Positions 45,468-53,790 of a stretch of 64,000 nt of DNA are shown here, piece after piece. How positions within the stretch are numbered: position 1 is the first letter of the stretch; every line of letters begins with the position of its first letter. This stretch comes from Betaproteobacteria bacterium (GTDB lineage: Bacteria; Acidobacteriota; Terriglobia; Acidiferrales; UBA7541): assembly GCA_903970165.1 (NCBI GenBank), contig CAJCHZ010000024.1:1-64000 (forward strand), read 5' to 3'. The position numbers and the translations under genes are program-made. The notes below the pieces were generated by a model. That model saw nothing but the letters and a program-made list of their open reading frames with translations. It made no database searches and was not told the DNA's origin.

Positions 45468-45929
45468 TTATTTTGTGATTGCGCCTAGGATTACCAATGT
45501 GGCGAGCGTTGCTACGTGGAGAATCACATGCAGTGTGTTCACGCGGATGCCGTTGCGTTGCGGCAGAAACGTGTGCGTCGCTCCGAACATCACCTGATAC
45601 CGCGCCACACGCTCTGGCTCTGTGCGAAACAAGTACGGAATCCACCACGCCCTCAACTCGCCCGCGAATAAAAGGCCATAGCTGATCCAGAGCCACCACA
45701 GCAACCAGGACGGATAGGCTCTGCCAAGGTAGATGGCGCTGCCAGCTAGTCCAATCGCAAAGGGCGTCAAGCTGATCACCGTCGCAGCGAATAGTTTGCG
45801 ACCGGGGTTCGCCGCGCGCACTGCTTTCACGTCGTTTAGCGTTCCCAACGGAATCCAGTCGTGCAGTCCCAGAAACAGCACTTGGAAACACTGAAGCGCG
45901 AACAACGCGGCCATCGCAGTGGATTGCAT
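45468..45929 (-). CDS. Integral membrane protein, four helices
   Basis: 153 residues with hydrophobic segments MAALFALQCFQVLFLGL, ATVISLTPFAIGLAGSAI, SWLLWWLWISYGLLFAGELR and LHVILHVATLATLVILGAI. Conserved-looking polar motif WWIPYLFRTEPERVARYQ. I do not recognise a family. Its direction matches the next small membrane-protein gene upstream. Confidence 0.7.
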   Translation of the reverse strand: MQSTAMAALFALQCFQVLFLGLHDWIPLGTLNDVKAVRAANPGRKLFAATVISLTPFAIGLAGSAIYLGRAYPSWLLWWLWISYGLLFAGELRAWWIPYLFRTEPERVARYQVMFGATHTFLPQRNGIRVNTLHVILHVATLATLVILGAITK

Positions 45930-46000
45930 GACGGCCCGAGTTTACAACATTTTTTCGGTTCGCCGACTCTGTAAGCTCGACTTGCCGCGCAAGATCCTGG

Positions 46001-46306
46001 CTAACCGATGAGGTACGGTCCGGAGCCCACCAACACAACGGGCACGGCCCGTTTCTTGCGCACTCTTTTCAGGCCTCGCAGCACGGCCACAATGGCCATT
46101 CCGATCCAAGTCGCAACCGAAAAAACTTCTCGCCACCATTCACGGAAGGGCAATCCTTCCTGATAACGCTGAAAAGCCACTTCAGCAAATAAACCCGCGA
46201 TGAATGCGGCACCTAATCCCGCGTGTGCAGGATTGAACAGTGGCCACACCCAAGGAGAGTCGGTCTTCGTCAGGGATCCTCTTGGCGCAATTTCATCAGT
46301 TCTCAT
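46001..46306 (-). CDS. Small membrane protein
   Basis: 101 residues from ATG 46306 (the frame extends to 46357). One clear segment (GLGAAFIAGLFAEVAFQ) and one weaker (VATWIGMAIVAVL), with a very basic loop RGLKRVRKKRAVPVV. Family unknown; the start is not well determined. Confidence 0.55.
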   Translation of the reverse strand: MRTDEIAPRGSLTKTDSPWVWPLFNPAHAGLGAAFIAGLFAEVAFQRYQEGLPFREWWREVFSVATWIGMAIVAVLRGLKRVRKKRAVPVVLVGSGPYLIG

Positions 46307-46476
46307 GACCAGGAATTTACTCCCAAAGTCATACTTGAGTACAGTGGCGTGTGGCAAAAGCGCCGACCGGCACCGACAGCCCCCCGGATTTCTTTAACCA
46401 AGCCCTTTCGGTCTTCCCGAGTGGCTTCTTTCCCTGAGTTTGGTTCGTAATTCACGGCGCTTGTCCGGAGAGACCC

Positions 46477-46935
46477 ATGCAATCACGACGCGTCGCTGCG
46501 ATTTTTTGCGACATCAGCTTTTATCTGCGCTTCCTGTGGAACACGCAAAGCTTCGGACGAAGAGGACAAGATGGCGGCCATAAAGTCTTGTCCTGGCACG
46601 AGCTTGCATGCCAGACATACGATTTCGACAAGCTGAATTCGCTGCACACGCCGGACGGGCAAGGAATCGAGGAATCCTACCCTCAGCCGACCATGCCTGG
46701 CTTGGCCCAAAGCTATCAAGGCCTGAGGGACGCGGGAGTCCGCATTGACTACCACCCTCAGGACGCCGTGGCTGAATTGCGAGGCGACGTCGCTTGGGTC
46801 ACGATTACGCTGCGCAGCATCTGGAAAACGGATACCCCGGTGGGCCGCACTATGCTTGGAGGGGGAGAGTGGCATGCAACGTTCGTCGAGAGCCACGTTC
46901 TGGTGAGAACCGCTGAAGGTTGGAAATCATTCTAG
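46477..46935 (+). CDS. SnoaL-like/DUF4440-type protein, likely frameshifted
   Basis: 152 residues. The core is NTF2-like: ACQTYDFDKLNSLHTPDGQG, YPQPTMPGLAQSYQGLRDAG and RIDYHPQDAVAELRGDVAWV. It stops at GWKSF, but one base over the DNA reads WKIILGHASQLP, the expected C-terminal strand, so an indel near 46922-46926 has probably truncated it. The first 35 residues are unlike the family and may not be native. Treat as damaged. Confidence 0.6.
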   Translation: MQSRRVAAIFCDISFYLRFLWNTQSFGRRGQDGGHKVLSWHELACQTYDFDKLNSLHTPDGQGIEESYPQPTMPGLAQSYQGLRDAGVRIDYHPQDAVAELRGDVAWVTITLRSIWKTDTPVGRTMLGGGEWHATFVESHVLVRTAEGWKSF

Positions 46936-46938
46936 GTC

Positions 46939-47214
46939 ATGCCTCGCAGCTTCCCGCTGATTTTGGCGTTGCCGGGTCACCGACTGGAACACGGTGCCAT
47001 GGAGTTGGCGAAAGTGCGCGAGAACGGCCCCGCGGGCAAAGCAGGACTGAAATCCGGAGATGTGTTGATTGAGTACGGCGGACGGAAGATTGACAGTGAC
47101 GTGGACTTCGCGGGATTAGTACATGCCTACTCCGAGGGCGAGAGAGTCATGGCCACGGTGTTGCGGGGACACGAGAAAATCACGAAGGAAGTGACTCTCG
47201 AGCCGATGAAGTGA
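46939..47214 (+). CDS. PDZ-domain protein or fragment
   Basis: 91 residues; a PDZ fold is clear: ELAKVRENGPAGKAGLKSGD, VLIEYGGRKIDSDVDFAGLV and YSEGERVMATVLRGHEKITK. No signal peptide, and the first 20 residues overlap the frame that would continue the upstream SnoaL-like protein. It may be the detached end of a larger protein such as a protease, or a translated small PDZ protein. Confidence 0.6.
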   Translation: MPRSFPLILALPGHRLEHGAMELAKVRENGPAGKAGLKSGDVLIEYGGRKIDSDVDFAGLVHAYSEGERVMATVLRGHEKITKEVTLEPMK

Positions 47215-47324
47215 GCTTCACTAGGATTTCTAGGATTTCTTTAGCACTTGACAAACGGCTCGTCTTGCCGCAAGAATAATAAAGCTGCGGTTGCGGCGAG
47301 TCGGCCGTTTTGCGGTCGCACTAG

Positions 47325-47375
<51 letters not shown>

Positions 47376-47404
47376 TGTAGAGTATCCCAGAAGAATTTCT
47401 GAGA

Positions 47405-47436
47405 CCCTCCGAGCACTTTGGCACGGAGGGTTTTTT
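47405..47436 (+). terminator. Intrinsic terminator / attenuator before thrC
   Basis: CCCTCCG pairs with CGGAGGG (with two extra inner pairs) followed by TTTTTT. It lies in the leader between the riboswitch-like element and the thrC start, so it is most simply an attenuator. A short CAGAA-GAAT-TTCTG hairpin precedes it. Confidence 0.8.
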
Positions 47437-47535
47437 AGTTACCCCCTCCCTGCTGCCCTAACCAAATCCTACGTGATTTGTATGAACGGACCGTTGGTCC
47501 GGGCGCGGTGCATCGCGCGAGGAAGGGTTGAACCA

Positions 47536-48789
47536 ATGCCGGAGATCTTTCAATTACGTTGTCGGGAGTGCGGGAAATCCTTCGAAAATTCCCCTCGCTC
47601 GTTCTGCGAGGAATGTTTCTCTCCTCTCGAAGTTGCCTACGACTACGATTCCCTCAAGAAAACTGTTCGCCGTGAAAATCTCGCCGGCCGTGACTTCAAT
47701 ATGTGGCGTTATGCGGAAATGCTGCCGCTAAACAAGGACTTTGTCGCACCAAACTCCGTCGGCGGCACTCCATTGGTGCCCGCGCGAAAGCTGGCTGCCC
47801 ACTGGGGTATCGAAAATCTTTACCTGAAGAACGATGCCGTGTGCTTCCCTTCTCTTTCCTTCAAGGATCGCGTTGTCAGCACCGCTCTCGTGGCCGCTCG
47901 CCGGTTTGGTTTTACCACCGTGGGCTGTTCTTCGACCGGAAACCTCGCCAATGCGGTTGCTGCCCAGGCTGCCCAGCGCGGATTTGATGCGTGCGTCTTC
48001 ATTCCCGCCGACCTCGAGCCCGCAAAAATCCTGAACACCGCAGTTTACGGCGCGCGCATCGTGCGCATCAACGGCAACTACGATCATGTGAACCGCCTTT
48101 GCGCGCAAATCGCCGACAAATTTGCCTGGGGCCTTGTGAACGTCAACCTGCGTCCCTATTATTCCGAAGGCTCGAAAACACACGGTTTCGAAATTGCGGA
48201 GCAGCTCGGCTGGCGCTTACCCGACAACGTCGTAGTGCCAATGGCCGGCGGCTCGCTCATTGGAAAGATTGCCAAGGCATTCCACGAACTCGTCATTCTA
48301 GGCTGGGTGGAACCAAAGCCCGTGAAATTTTTCGGAGCGCAAGCCACCGGCTGCTCTCCGATTTCAGATGGCGTCAAGCGCAACCTCGCTCGCTTCGAGC
48401 CGCAAAAGCCAAACACCATCGCGCGCTCCCTGGCCATCGGCAATCCCGCCGACGGGCCCTTCGCCATCAAGCTCATTCGCGAAAGCGGAGGCTGGGCCGA
48501 AGATATCTCCGACCCCGAAATCGTCGAAGCCATAAAGCTGCTCGCGCAAACCGAAGGCATCTTTACGGAGACCGCAGGCGGCGTAACCGCAGGCGTGGCG
48601 CAAAAACTCATCCAGCAAGAGCGCATCCGCCCTGAAGAAACGACCGTTGTCTCCATCACCGGCAACGGCCTGAAAACCACCGACGCCATCGTCTCGGAAT
48701 TCCCTGTTACCGAAGCCATCGCCCCAAGGCTCGATGCGTTTGAAGCCTATCTCGAAAGTCAATTTGCCGTGGCTACGGCAGCCAAGTAA
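47536..48789 (+). CDS. thrC: Threonine synthase-type PLP enzyme with N-terminal zinc ribbon
   Basis: 417 residues from ATG 47536 (GGAAGG upstream); an upstream ATG at 47473 gives an extra 21 residues. The N-terminal zinc ribbon has CRECGKSF and FCEEC. The PLP lysine is in PSLSFKDRVVSTALVAARRF, the phosphate-binding loop in GCSSTGNLANAVAA, and VVVPMAGGSLIGKI and TETAGGVTAGVAQKL follow. It converts O-phosphohomoserine to threonine in the classic case. The SAM-II-like leader and the sulfur-carrier gene downstream raise the possibility of a sulfur-transfer role instead. Confidence 0.88.
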   Translation: MPEIFQLRCRECGKSFENSPRSFCEECFSPLEVAYDYDSLKKTVRRENLAGRDFNMWRYAEMLPLNKDFVAPNSVGGTPLVPARKLAAHWGIENLYLKNDAVCFPSLSFKDRVVSTALVAARRFGFTTVGCSSTGNLANAVAAQAAQRGFDACVFIPADLEPAKILNTAVYGARIVRINGNYDHVNRLCAQIADKFAWGLVNVNLRPYYSEGSKTHGFEIAEQLGWRLPDNVVVPMAGGSLIGKIAKAFHELVILGWVEPKPVKFFGAQATGCSPISDGVKRNLARFEPQKPNTIARSLAIGNPADGPFAIKLIRESGGWAEDISDPEIVEAIKLLAQTEGIFTETAGGVTAGVAQKLIQQERIRPEETTVVSITGNGLKTTDAIVSEFPVTEAIAPRLDAFEAYLESQFAVATAAK

Positions 48790-48813
48790 CGAAAGTTAGG
48801 AGACCAGAACAAC

Positions 48814-49095
48814 ATGCCAGTCACCATTGAAATCCCCACCGCGTTCCGCCGCTTTACGGACGGTACGCCGAAGATCGACTGTAGCGCGGCGACCATTGCC
48901 GACGCGCTCAACGATCTGACGACGCGCTTTCCGGCCCTCTCGCGTCACGTACGCGATGAGCAGGGCCAAATCCGACAGTTTCTCAACGTCTATCTAAATG
49001 AAGAAGACATCCGCTTCCTCGGGGGCGAAGGCTGCACCCTAAAGGAAGGCGACCGTGTACTCTTGGTCCCGTCCATAGCCGGCGGGTGCGCCTGA
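48814..49095 (+). CDS. MoaD/ThiS-like sulfur carrier with GGCA C-terminus
   Basis: 93 residues, ubiquitin-like beta-grasp: VTIEIPTAFRRFTDGTPKID, LSRHVRDEQGQIRQFLNVYL and LKEGDRVLLVPSIAGGCA. Active carriers end in Gly-Gly, which is adenylated and thiocarboxylated; here Cys-Ala follows the GG and would have to be removed. In Wolinella the homocysteine carrier HcyS is likewise trimmed, by a JAMM protease. Starts 25 bp after thrC, so same operon. No E1-like or JAMM gene is in the window. Confidence 0.88.
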   Translation: MPVTIEIPTAFRRFTDGTPKIDCSAATIADALNDLTTRFPALSRHVRDEQGQIRQFLNVYLNEEDIRFLGGEGCTLKEGDRVLLVPSIAGGCA

Positions 49096-49436
49096 CATGT
49101 AGCCCCGGCTTTACGCCTGCGATGTGGTGCGGCAAAGCGACCGCGTTGTCCACGGGCGGATTCCAACCGGAGACTTTCTCTGAGAGCCGGCGGAGAGGGT
49201 TTCGGAGCCAGCCCAACTTACAGAATCCCTAAGTTATTTAGATGCAACACTTACGAAAATGCAAGAGGTGTGATTTGACACTTGCCAAGCCAAACCTGCA
49301 CGAAGCAGCGCCAAGGAAGACCAGAAGAAAGACCAGCGCAGCGACAGTGAGTCCAGCCAGCACGACTCATTTGCACAGAGCCGCCGTCTGAGTTCTAATC
49401 AGAGTTTTAATCAAAGTTCTAACCAGGGAGATTGCC
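49096..49436. other. Intergenic stretch after the carrier gene
   Basis: 340 bp without a convincing gene. It includes a possible -35-like TTGACA at about 49275, and a 12-bp tandem repeat at 49391-49426 directly before the next ribosome site. Confidence 0.35.
49391..49426. repeat. 12-bp tandem repeat upstream of the YciI-like gene
   Basis: AGTTCTAATCAG, AGTTTTAATCAA, AGTTCTAACCAG: three units ending at the GGGAG ribosome site of the next gene. Same kind of short AT-rich intergenic tandem as at 21002-21057. Confidence 0.65.
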
Positions 49437-49715
49437 TTGACCTATTTCGCCCTAATCTACGATCTCGTCGATGACATGGTGAACCGCCGGGTTCCCTACC
49501 GCGACGCCCATCTCGGTCTCGCTCGCGACGCCCAAGCTCGTGGCCACCTGCTCCTCGGCGGTGCGTTTAATCCCCCGGACCGCGCTTTGCTCGTCTTCCG
49601 TGCCGCCGACCAGGGGCCGGTCGAGGAATTTGTCCGCCAGGACCCCTATGTGGCCAACGGTCTGGTCAAGCGCTGGGAAATCCGGCCGTGGACTGTCGTT
49701 GTGGGAAACGAGTAG
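49437..49715 (+). CDS. YciI-like protein
   Basis: 92 residues from TTG 49437, with AGGGAG upstream. The dimeric alpha/beta ferredoxin-like YCII fold: YFALIYDLVDDMVNRRVPYR, DAQARGHLLLGGAFNPPDRA, and EFVRQDPYVANGLVKRWEIR with the conserved DPY. Family members include weak dehalogenase-like or peroxidase activities; the role is usually unknown. Six bases from the next gene. Confidence 0.85.
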   Translation: MTYFALIYDLVDDMVNRRVPYRDAHLGLARDAQARGHLLLGGAFNPPDRALLVFRAADQGPVEEFVRQDPYVANGLVKRWEIRPWTVVVGNE

Positions 49716-49721
49716 CCGCCC

Positions 49722-50051
49722 ATGATGATTGCCCGGCTATGGTCCGCTCGAAGCACGAAACCGCAGTACACGCGCTATCTTGAGCATTTCTGGCAGAGCG
49801 TTGTGCCTTCGCTGCGCCAGCATGATGGCTACGTATCGTCAAGTGTCCTGGTGCGGCCCTCGGGCGATGCGGTTGAGATTCTGGTCACCACGGTTTGGAA
49901 GTCCTTACAGGCAATCGATGCCTTCGCCGGACCCGATCGGGATGCGGCCGTGGTTGCCGGTGAGGCAGCGGCCCATCTTTCGGATTACGACAGGCGTGTA
50001 AGGCACTATGAAATCGCCCAGATGGACGGCTTGTCCTTCCAGAGAAACTGA
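49722..50051 (+). CDS. Antibiotic-biosynthesis-monooxygenase-like (ABM) protein
   Basis: 109 residues from ATG 49722, 6 bp after the YciI-like gene. Ferredoxin-like dimeric barrel: IARLWSARSTKPQYTRYLEH, LRQHDGYVSSSVLVRPSGDA and VEILVTTVWKSLQAIDAFAG. Related folds include small monooxygenases and heme-degrading enzymes, but key residues do not allow an assignment. Likely a two-gene unit with its upstream neighbour. Confidence 0.75.
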   Translation: MMIARLWSARSTKPQYTRYLEHFWQSVVPSLRQHDGYVSSSVLVRPSGDAVEILVTTVWKSLQAIDAFAGPDRDAAVVAGEAAAHLSDYDRRVRHYEIAQMDGLSFQRN

Positions 50052-50140
50052 CTTTCCTGCGACGCTGACCCGTTTTTGAAATCAGGAAACTTTTTTGGCC
50101 TGACCTTCGTACCTGATGCAGAAGGTTCGGAGGCGTGTCC

Positions 50141-50749
50141 ATGCGTAGTCCGGTCTTGGTGACATGCGTGTTTGCCATCTCTCTGGCCACCGTTTCCCGC
50201 GCTGCGCAGACGAAGCTCGACGTCAGAGACATTGAAAATCATCCCTTTGCGGCGGATTTCAATTCCGGCGGAAAGCTGCGTCTGAATCTGCGCTCCGGTG
50301 GTTTCCACATCGTTGGCACTCAGGACAACAAGATTACTGTCCAAGTCTCCGGGCGAAACGCCTATCGAGCCAGCGACATGCGCGTTCAGTTGGATGGCTC
50401 CGCCAGCTCGGCGGACTTAACCGTCAGCGGCGGGCCCAGGGACGAACTGGAAATCACCATCGAAATCCCCAAGAAAACGGGGCTGTTTATCCGCATGCCG
50501 GCGGGAAGCCTGGAAGTTCGGCATGTGATCGGCGATAAGGATGCGGAAATGCACGCGGGCGAGATGAACATTGATGTCGGCGACGCAAGCGATTATTCGC
50601 GCGTGGATGCATCGGTTTATAGCGGGGATCTGGAAGCGCCTCCCTTCGGCGAATCGCATGGCGGACTCTTCCGTTCATTTCATAAAGAAGGAAATGGTCC
50701 ATACCGCCTGTACGCTCACGTGGGCGCAGGACAATTGTCGCTGCGCTGA
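50141..50749 (+). CDS. Secreted DUF4097-like beta-helix protein
   Basis: 202 residues from ATG 50141 (GGAGG 7 bp upstream). A signal peptide (SPVLVTCVFAISLATVSRAA) precedes beta-rich repeats: RLNLRSGGFHIVGTQDNKIT, VQVSGRNAYRASDMRVQLDG and FIRMPAGSLEVRHVIGDKDA. This resembles the putative adhesin DUF4097 family, whose short repeated strands build a beta-solenoid. Probably periplasmic or surface-exposed. Function unknown. Confidence 0.75.
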   Translation: MRSPVLVTCVFAISLATVSRAAQTKLDVRDIENHPFAADFNSGGKLRLNLRSGGFHIVGTQDNKITVQVSGRNAYRASDMRVQLDGSASSADLTVSGGPRDELEITIEIPKKTGLFIRMPAGSLEVRHVIGDKDAEMHAGEMNIDVGDASDYSRVDASVYSGDLEAPPFGESHGGLFRSFHKEGNGPYRLYAHVGAGQLSLR

Positions 50750-50926
50750 TACTTTGGTATCGGTTGCGGCTGAAATTTATCCACTTTTCCTAAATCGCAT
50801 TTTTCCGCTGAAAACGCAGCCTTTCTACTGTTCTGCACGAAGTTAGTACAGCGAAAGTGGTACGCGCGCATACTGCCTCAAGCAAAAATATTGCAACTTC
50901 CGGCGCTGCAAAGTGTTCTAACCTGT

Positions 50927-51034
50927 ATGAGGATAAGGTTAGCCATCTACTGCGCCGCTTCGCTTTTGCTGCTGGCATGTTATGCGCCGGCACAAGCGAT
51001 GGTTTCCCTCTTTTCGGGCATGCGGCAGCGCTGA
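50927..51034 (+). other. 35-residue ORF that is essentially a signal peptide
   Basis: MRIRLAIYCAASLLLLACYA followed by PAQAMVSLFSGMRQR. A perfect-looking signal peptide with cleavage near AQA and only a few residues beyond. No good ribosome site. Could be the start of a deleted secreted-protein gene. The rest of 50750-51126 holds nothing recognisable. Confidence 0.3.
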
Positions 51035-51180
51035 TTCTCACCCGCCTCTTGTATCCTTCAGCCGCCCGAACAATTCACTAAATTCATTGTCTCCAACGCG
51101 AACTAAGAGCAGACTAGCGCCCGCATTTGCGGCCGACGTCGCACGCCCCTGAAGAATGGCGCGACTGGAGACTCTGGAAA

Positions 51181-52485
51181 ATGCCGGGATTGGCAAGCAC
51201 GGTTCAAGTCACGCCGAATGAGGCAGCTCGCGACAAATTGCTTTACGCGGTCGTCGCCCTGCTGGCGATTTCCGTTTTCATTAATTACATCGACCGGGGC
51301 AATCTTTCGATTGCAGTTCCTCAGCTCGTGGACGAACTGCACCTTTCCCCAAAACAACTGGGTATTTTGCTTTCGGCATTTTTCTGGACCTATACGTGGT
51401 TCCAGATTCTATCCGGGTGGTTGGTGGACCGTTTTAATGTGAACTGGATCCTGGCGGGGGGATTTTTTGTTTGGACGATGTCCACCGCGGCGACGGGGTT
51501 TGTGCACGGATTCGGAATGCTGCTTGCGCTGCGGCTCATTCTCGGCGTGGGCGAGTCGGTGGCGTTTCCTTCGTACTGCAAAATCCTGGCGAGGTGTTGC
51601 CCCGAGGTCCTGCGTGGGCGCGCCAACGCGTTCATCATGTCTGGAATTGCTGCCGGGCCTGCGTTTGGGATTTTCCTGGGTGCGATGCTCATGGGGCGAT
51701 ACGGATGGCGATCGTTTTTCATCGCGCTCGGGATGCTTAGCCTGTTGTGGCTGATTCCCTGGATTCAGTGGATGCCGCGCCAGGGCTCGCAAAGCGGCGG
51801 ATCTGGGGATTCTTCCGCGTCGCGAGCACAGGGTGCCGGAGTTTGGGACATCCTGGAACAGCAGTCTGCGTGGGGAACATTTGGCGGGCTCTTCTCCTAC
51901 AACTATCTCTCTTATTTCATGCTGACGTGGCTGCCCTTTTACCTGATTCACGAGCGCAATTTTTCCATGCAGAAAATGGGGACAATCGGCGGGCTGGCTT
52001 ATTTGGCGCTGGCGGTTGCGTCGGTCATTTCGGGCTGGATTTCCGACGCGTGGATCGCGGCAGGAGGAACCCCGACGCGGGTGCGTAAGACATTCACCGT
52101 CGTGGGTCTGTTGGTCAGCTCATTCTCGTGCCTGGCCGTCGTGTTCTTGGGCTCCAATTCCCTGCTTGCGACGACTTTCCTTTTCGCGGCTTGCGTGGGC
52201 GCGGGGATGTCCAATTCCAATATCTGGGCGATTACGCAAACGCTCGCGGGGCCGCGCGTGGCAGGAAAATGGACGGGCGTACAAAACTTTGTCGGGAATT
52301 TTGCCGGACTGATTTCTCCCGCGTTGACGGGTTACGTCGTGGACCGCACCGGGCATTTCTTTTGGGCGTTCGCTGTGGCGGCAGGTGTTTTACTGGGTGG
52401 GGCGGTTTGCTTCGCGTTTGTTGTGGGGCCGGTGGTACAGGTGAAATGGGCGCCGCGCAATTTACCCGTGGCACCGTCTGCGTAA
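51181..52485 (+). CDS. MFS transporter (ACS-like)
   Basis: 434 residues from ATG 51181; the frame extends upstream to 51127. Twelve membrane helices expected, for example LLYAVVALLAISVFINYIDR, and ILLSAFFWTYTWFQILSGWL-VDRFN with the MFS loop motif. RLILGVGESVAFPSYCKILA and the later NSNIWAITQTLAGPRVAGKW match the anion:cation symporter group that imports organic anions such as hexuronates or glucarate. Substrate not assignable. No sugar operon adjoins, though a Gfo/Idh oxidoreductase is convergent downstream. Confidence 0.88.
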   Translation: MPGLASTVQVTPNEAARDKLLYAVVALLAISVFINYIDRGNLSIAVPQLVDELHLSPKQLGILLSAFFWTYTWFQILSGWLVDRFNVNWILAGGFFVWTMSTAATGFVHGFGMLLALRLILGVGESVAFPSYCKILARCCPEVLRGRANAFIMSGIAAGPAFGIFLGAMLMGRYGWRSFFIALGMLSLLWLIPWIQWMPRQGSQSGGSGDSSASRAQGAGVWDILEQQSAWGTFGGLFSYNYLSYFMLTWLPFYLIHERNFSMQKMGTIGGLAYLALAVASVISGWISDAWIAAGGTPTRVRKTFTVVGLLVSSFSCLAVVFLGSNSLLATTFLFAACVGAGMSNSNIWAITQTLAGPRVAGKWTGVQNFVGNFAGLISPALTGYVVDRTGHFFWAFAVAAGVLLGGAVCFAFVVGPVVQVKWAPRNLPVAPSA

Positions 52486-52544
52486 CGCCGGCTTTATGCT
52501 GGCAGGCTTTTGCGGACGCAGGCGATTTGCAAAAGTAGAAGCAA

Positions 52545-52655
52545 GTGCGGGAGTTAAAAATAAAATCAGACGCAAACCAGAAACGAAAGCAAAAGCAAAA
52601 ACAAAATCAAAAAACAAAAGACATACCCCAAAATCAAAAGCAAAACGAAGAGAAC
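52545..52655. repeat. A-rich degenerate repeat tract
   Basis: A run of (A)nGC / (A)nTC / (A)nC units (aaagcaaaag caaaaacaaa and onward) on the + strand, between convergent MFS and oxidoreductase genes. Strong strand asymmetry; probably slippage-prone non-coding DNA, though its T-rich complement could help end the leftward transcript. Confidence 0.45.
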
Positions 52656-52673
52656 GGCCGGATAAACCCGCCG

Positions 52674-53684
52674 CTACACGCGCTCCCAGCGGCCGGTTTC
52701 GGCGGAACGGAAGATCGCTTCGATTACCGACATATTTTGTATGGCGTCTTCCAGAGGCACGGGCACATCTCCGTGGCCGCGAATGGCGCGCGAGAATGCG
52801 TCCCCTTGAAGCATGTACTGATCGCACGCCGTCATGCTCTCCGTGGTGATGCCGCTGCCGAAGATATCGCCCCCATCGTCGATGTGGATGCGGCAGGGGC
52901 GGTCGTTTGGCGCGTTAAAGGGAATTTCGATTTCGATGCGTCCTTTCGTGCCGAGGAATTGCATGCGCTGGTACGGGACGAGTTGCATGCTGCATGTGAA
53001 AATGGCCTGGCCCGAGGGAAAATCGAGGATTGCCGAAACCAGCCGGTCCGTCTTGAATTCCGGATCCCTTTCCACGAGGCCAATCACACGCGAAGGTTCT
53101 TCGCCGAAGATAAAGCGCGACGTGTTGACGGGATAACAACCGATATCCATGAGCCCGCCGCCGCCCCAATCCAAAACATTGCGAATGTTTCCGGCATCGC
53201 GGTTGAAGTAGCTGAAGAAACCCGCGATGGAGCGCAGATCGCCGATGCGGCCGCTGCGAATCAGCTCGCGCGTGCGCAGCCACTGCGGGTGCGTGCGTAT
53301 CATGAAGGCTTCGCCGATTTTCACACCCGTGCGATCGCGCGCATCGAGTAGCGTTTTTGCGTCCGCGACCGAAAGGCCAATGGGTTTTTCGCAGAGGACG
53401 TGCTTGCCTGCTTCCGCGGCTTTGATGGACCACGGCACATGGAGGTGATTCGGCAGTGGATTGTAGATGGCCTCGATTTCCGGGTCGGCCAAAAGCTCCT
53501 CGTAAGACCAATACGCCTTGGGAATGCGTAACTTGCGAGCGACACTCTCGGCTTTCTTGCCGTCGCGCGACGCAATGGCGACAATTTCGCTCCATTCGCC
53601 CTGCTGCATGCCCGGAATCGTTTTCTTAACGCCAATTCCCGCGGTGCTGAGCACTCCCCACTTCACCTTGTTCGGTTTCGCCAT
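52674..53684 (-). CDS. Gfo/Idh/MocA-family NAD(P)-dependent oxidoreductase
   Basis: 336 residues. N-terminal Rossmann domain (KWGVLSTAGIGVKKTIPGMQ; AIASRDGKKAESVARKL), EKP motif in HVLCEKPIGLSVADAKTLLD, and the catalytic-domain segment WGGGGLMDIGCYPVNTSRFI with D and H-type positions of the sugar dehydrogenase group. Likely acts on a sugar or inositol derivative. Exact substrate unknown. Confidence 0.9.
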   Translation of the reverse strand: MAKPNKVKWGVLSTAGIGVKKTIPGMQQGEWSEIVAIASRDGKKAESVARKLRIPKAYWSYEELLADPEIEAIYNPLPNHLHVPWSIKAAEAGKHVLCEKPIGLSVADAKTLLDARDRTGVKIGEAFMIRTHPQWLRTRELIRSGRIGDLRSIAGFFSYFNRDAGNIRNVLDWGGGGLMDIGCYPVNTSRFIFGEEPSRVIGLVERDPEFKTDRLVSAILDFPSGQAIFTCSMQLVPYQRMQFLGTKGRIEIEIPFNAPNDRPCRIHIDDGGDIFGSGITTESMTACDQYMLQGDAFSRAIRGHGDVPVPLEDAIQNMSVIEAIFRSAETGRWERV

Positions 53685-53790
53685 CTGACTCCCTCTTGGT
53701 TTTCGAGCGCCGCAAAATACTATGAACGATAGCAGCTTGGAAGCTGTATCCTTGCTGCCGTTTCAAACCATTATCGTCGAGGATCACAAA

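Noticed and set aside
49275..49310. Promoter with TTGACA upstream of the YciI-like gene
   Set aside because: No acceptable -10 hexamer at 16-18 bp, so I did not call it.
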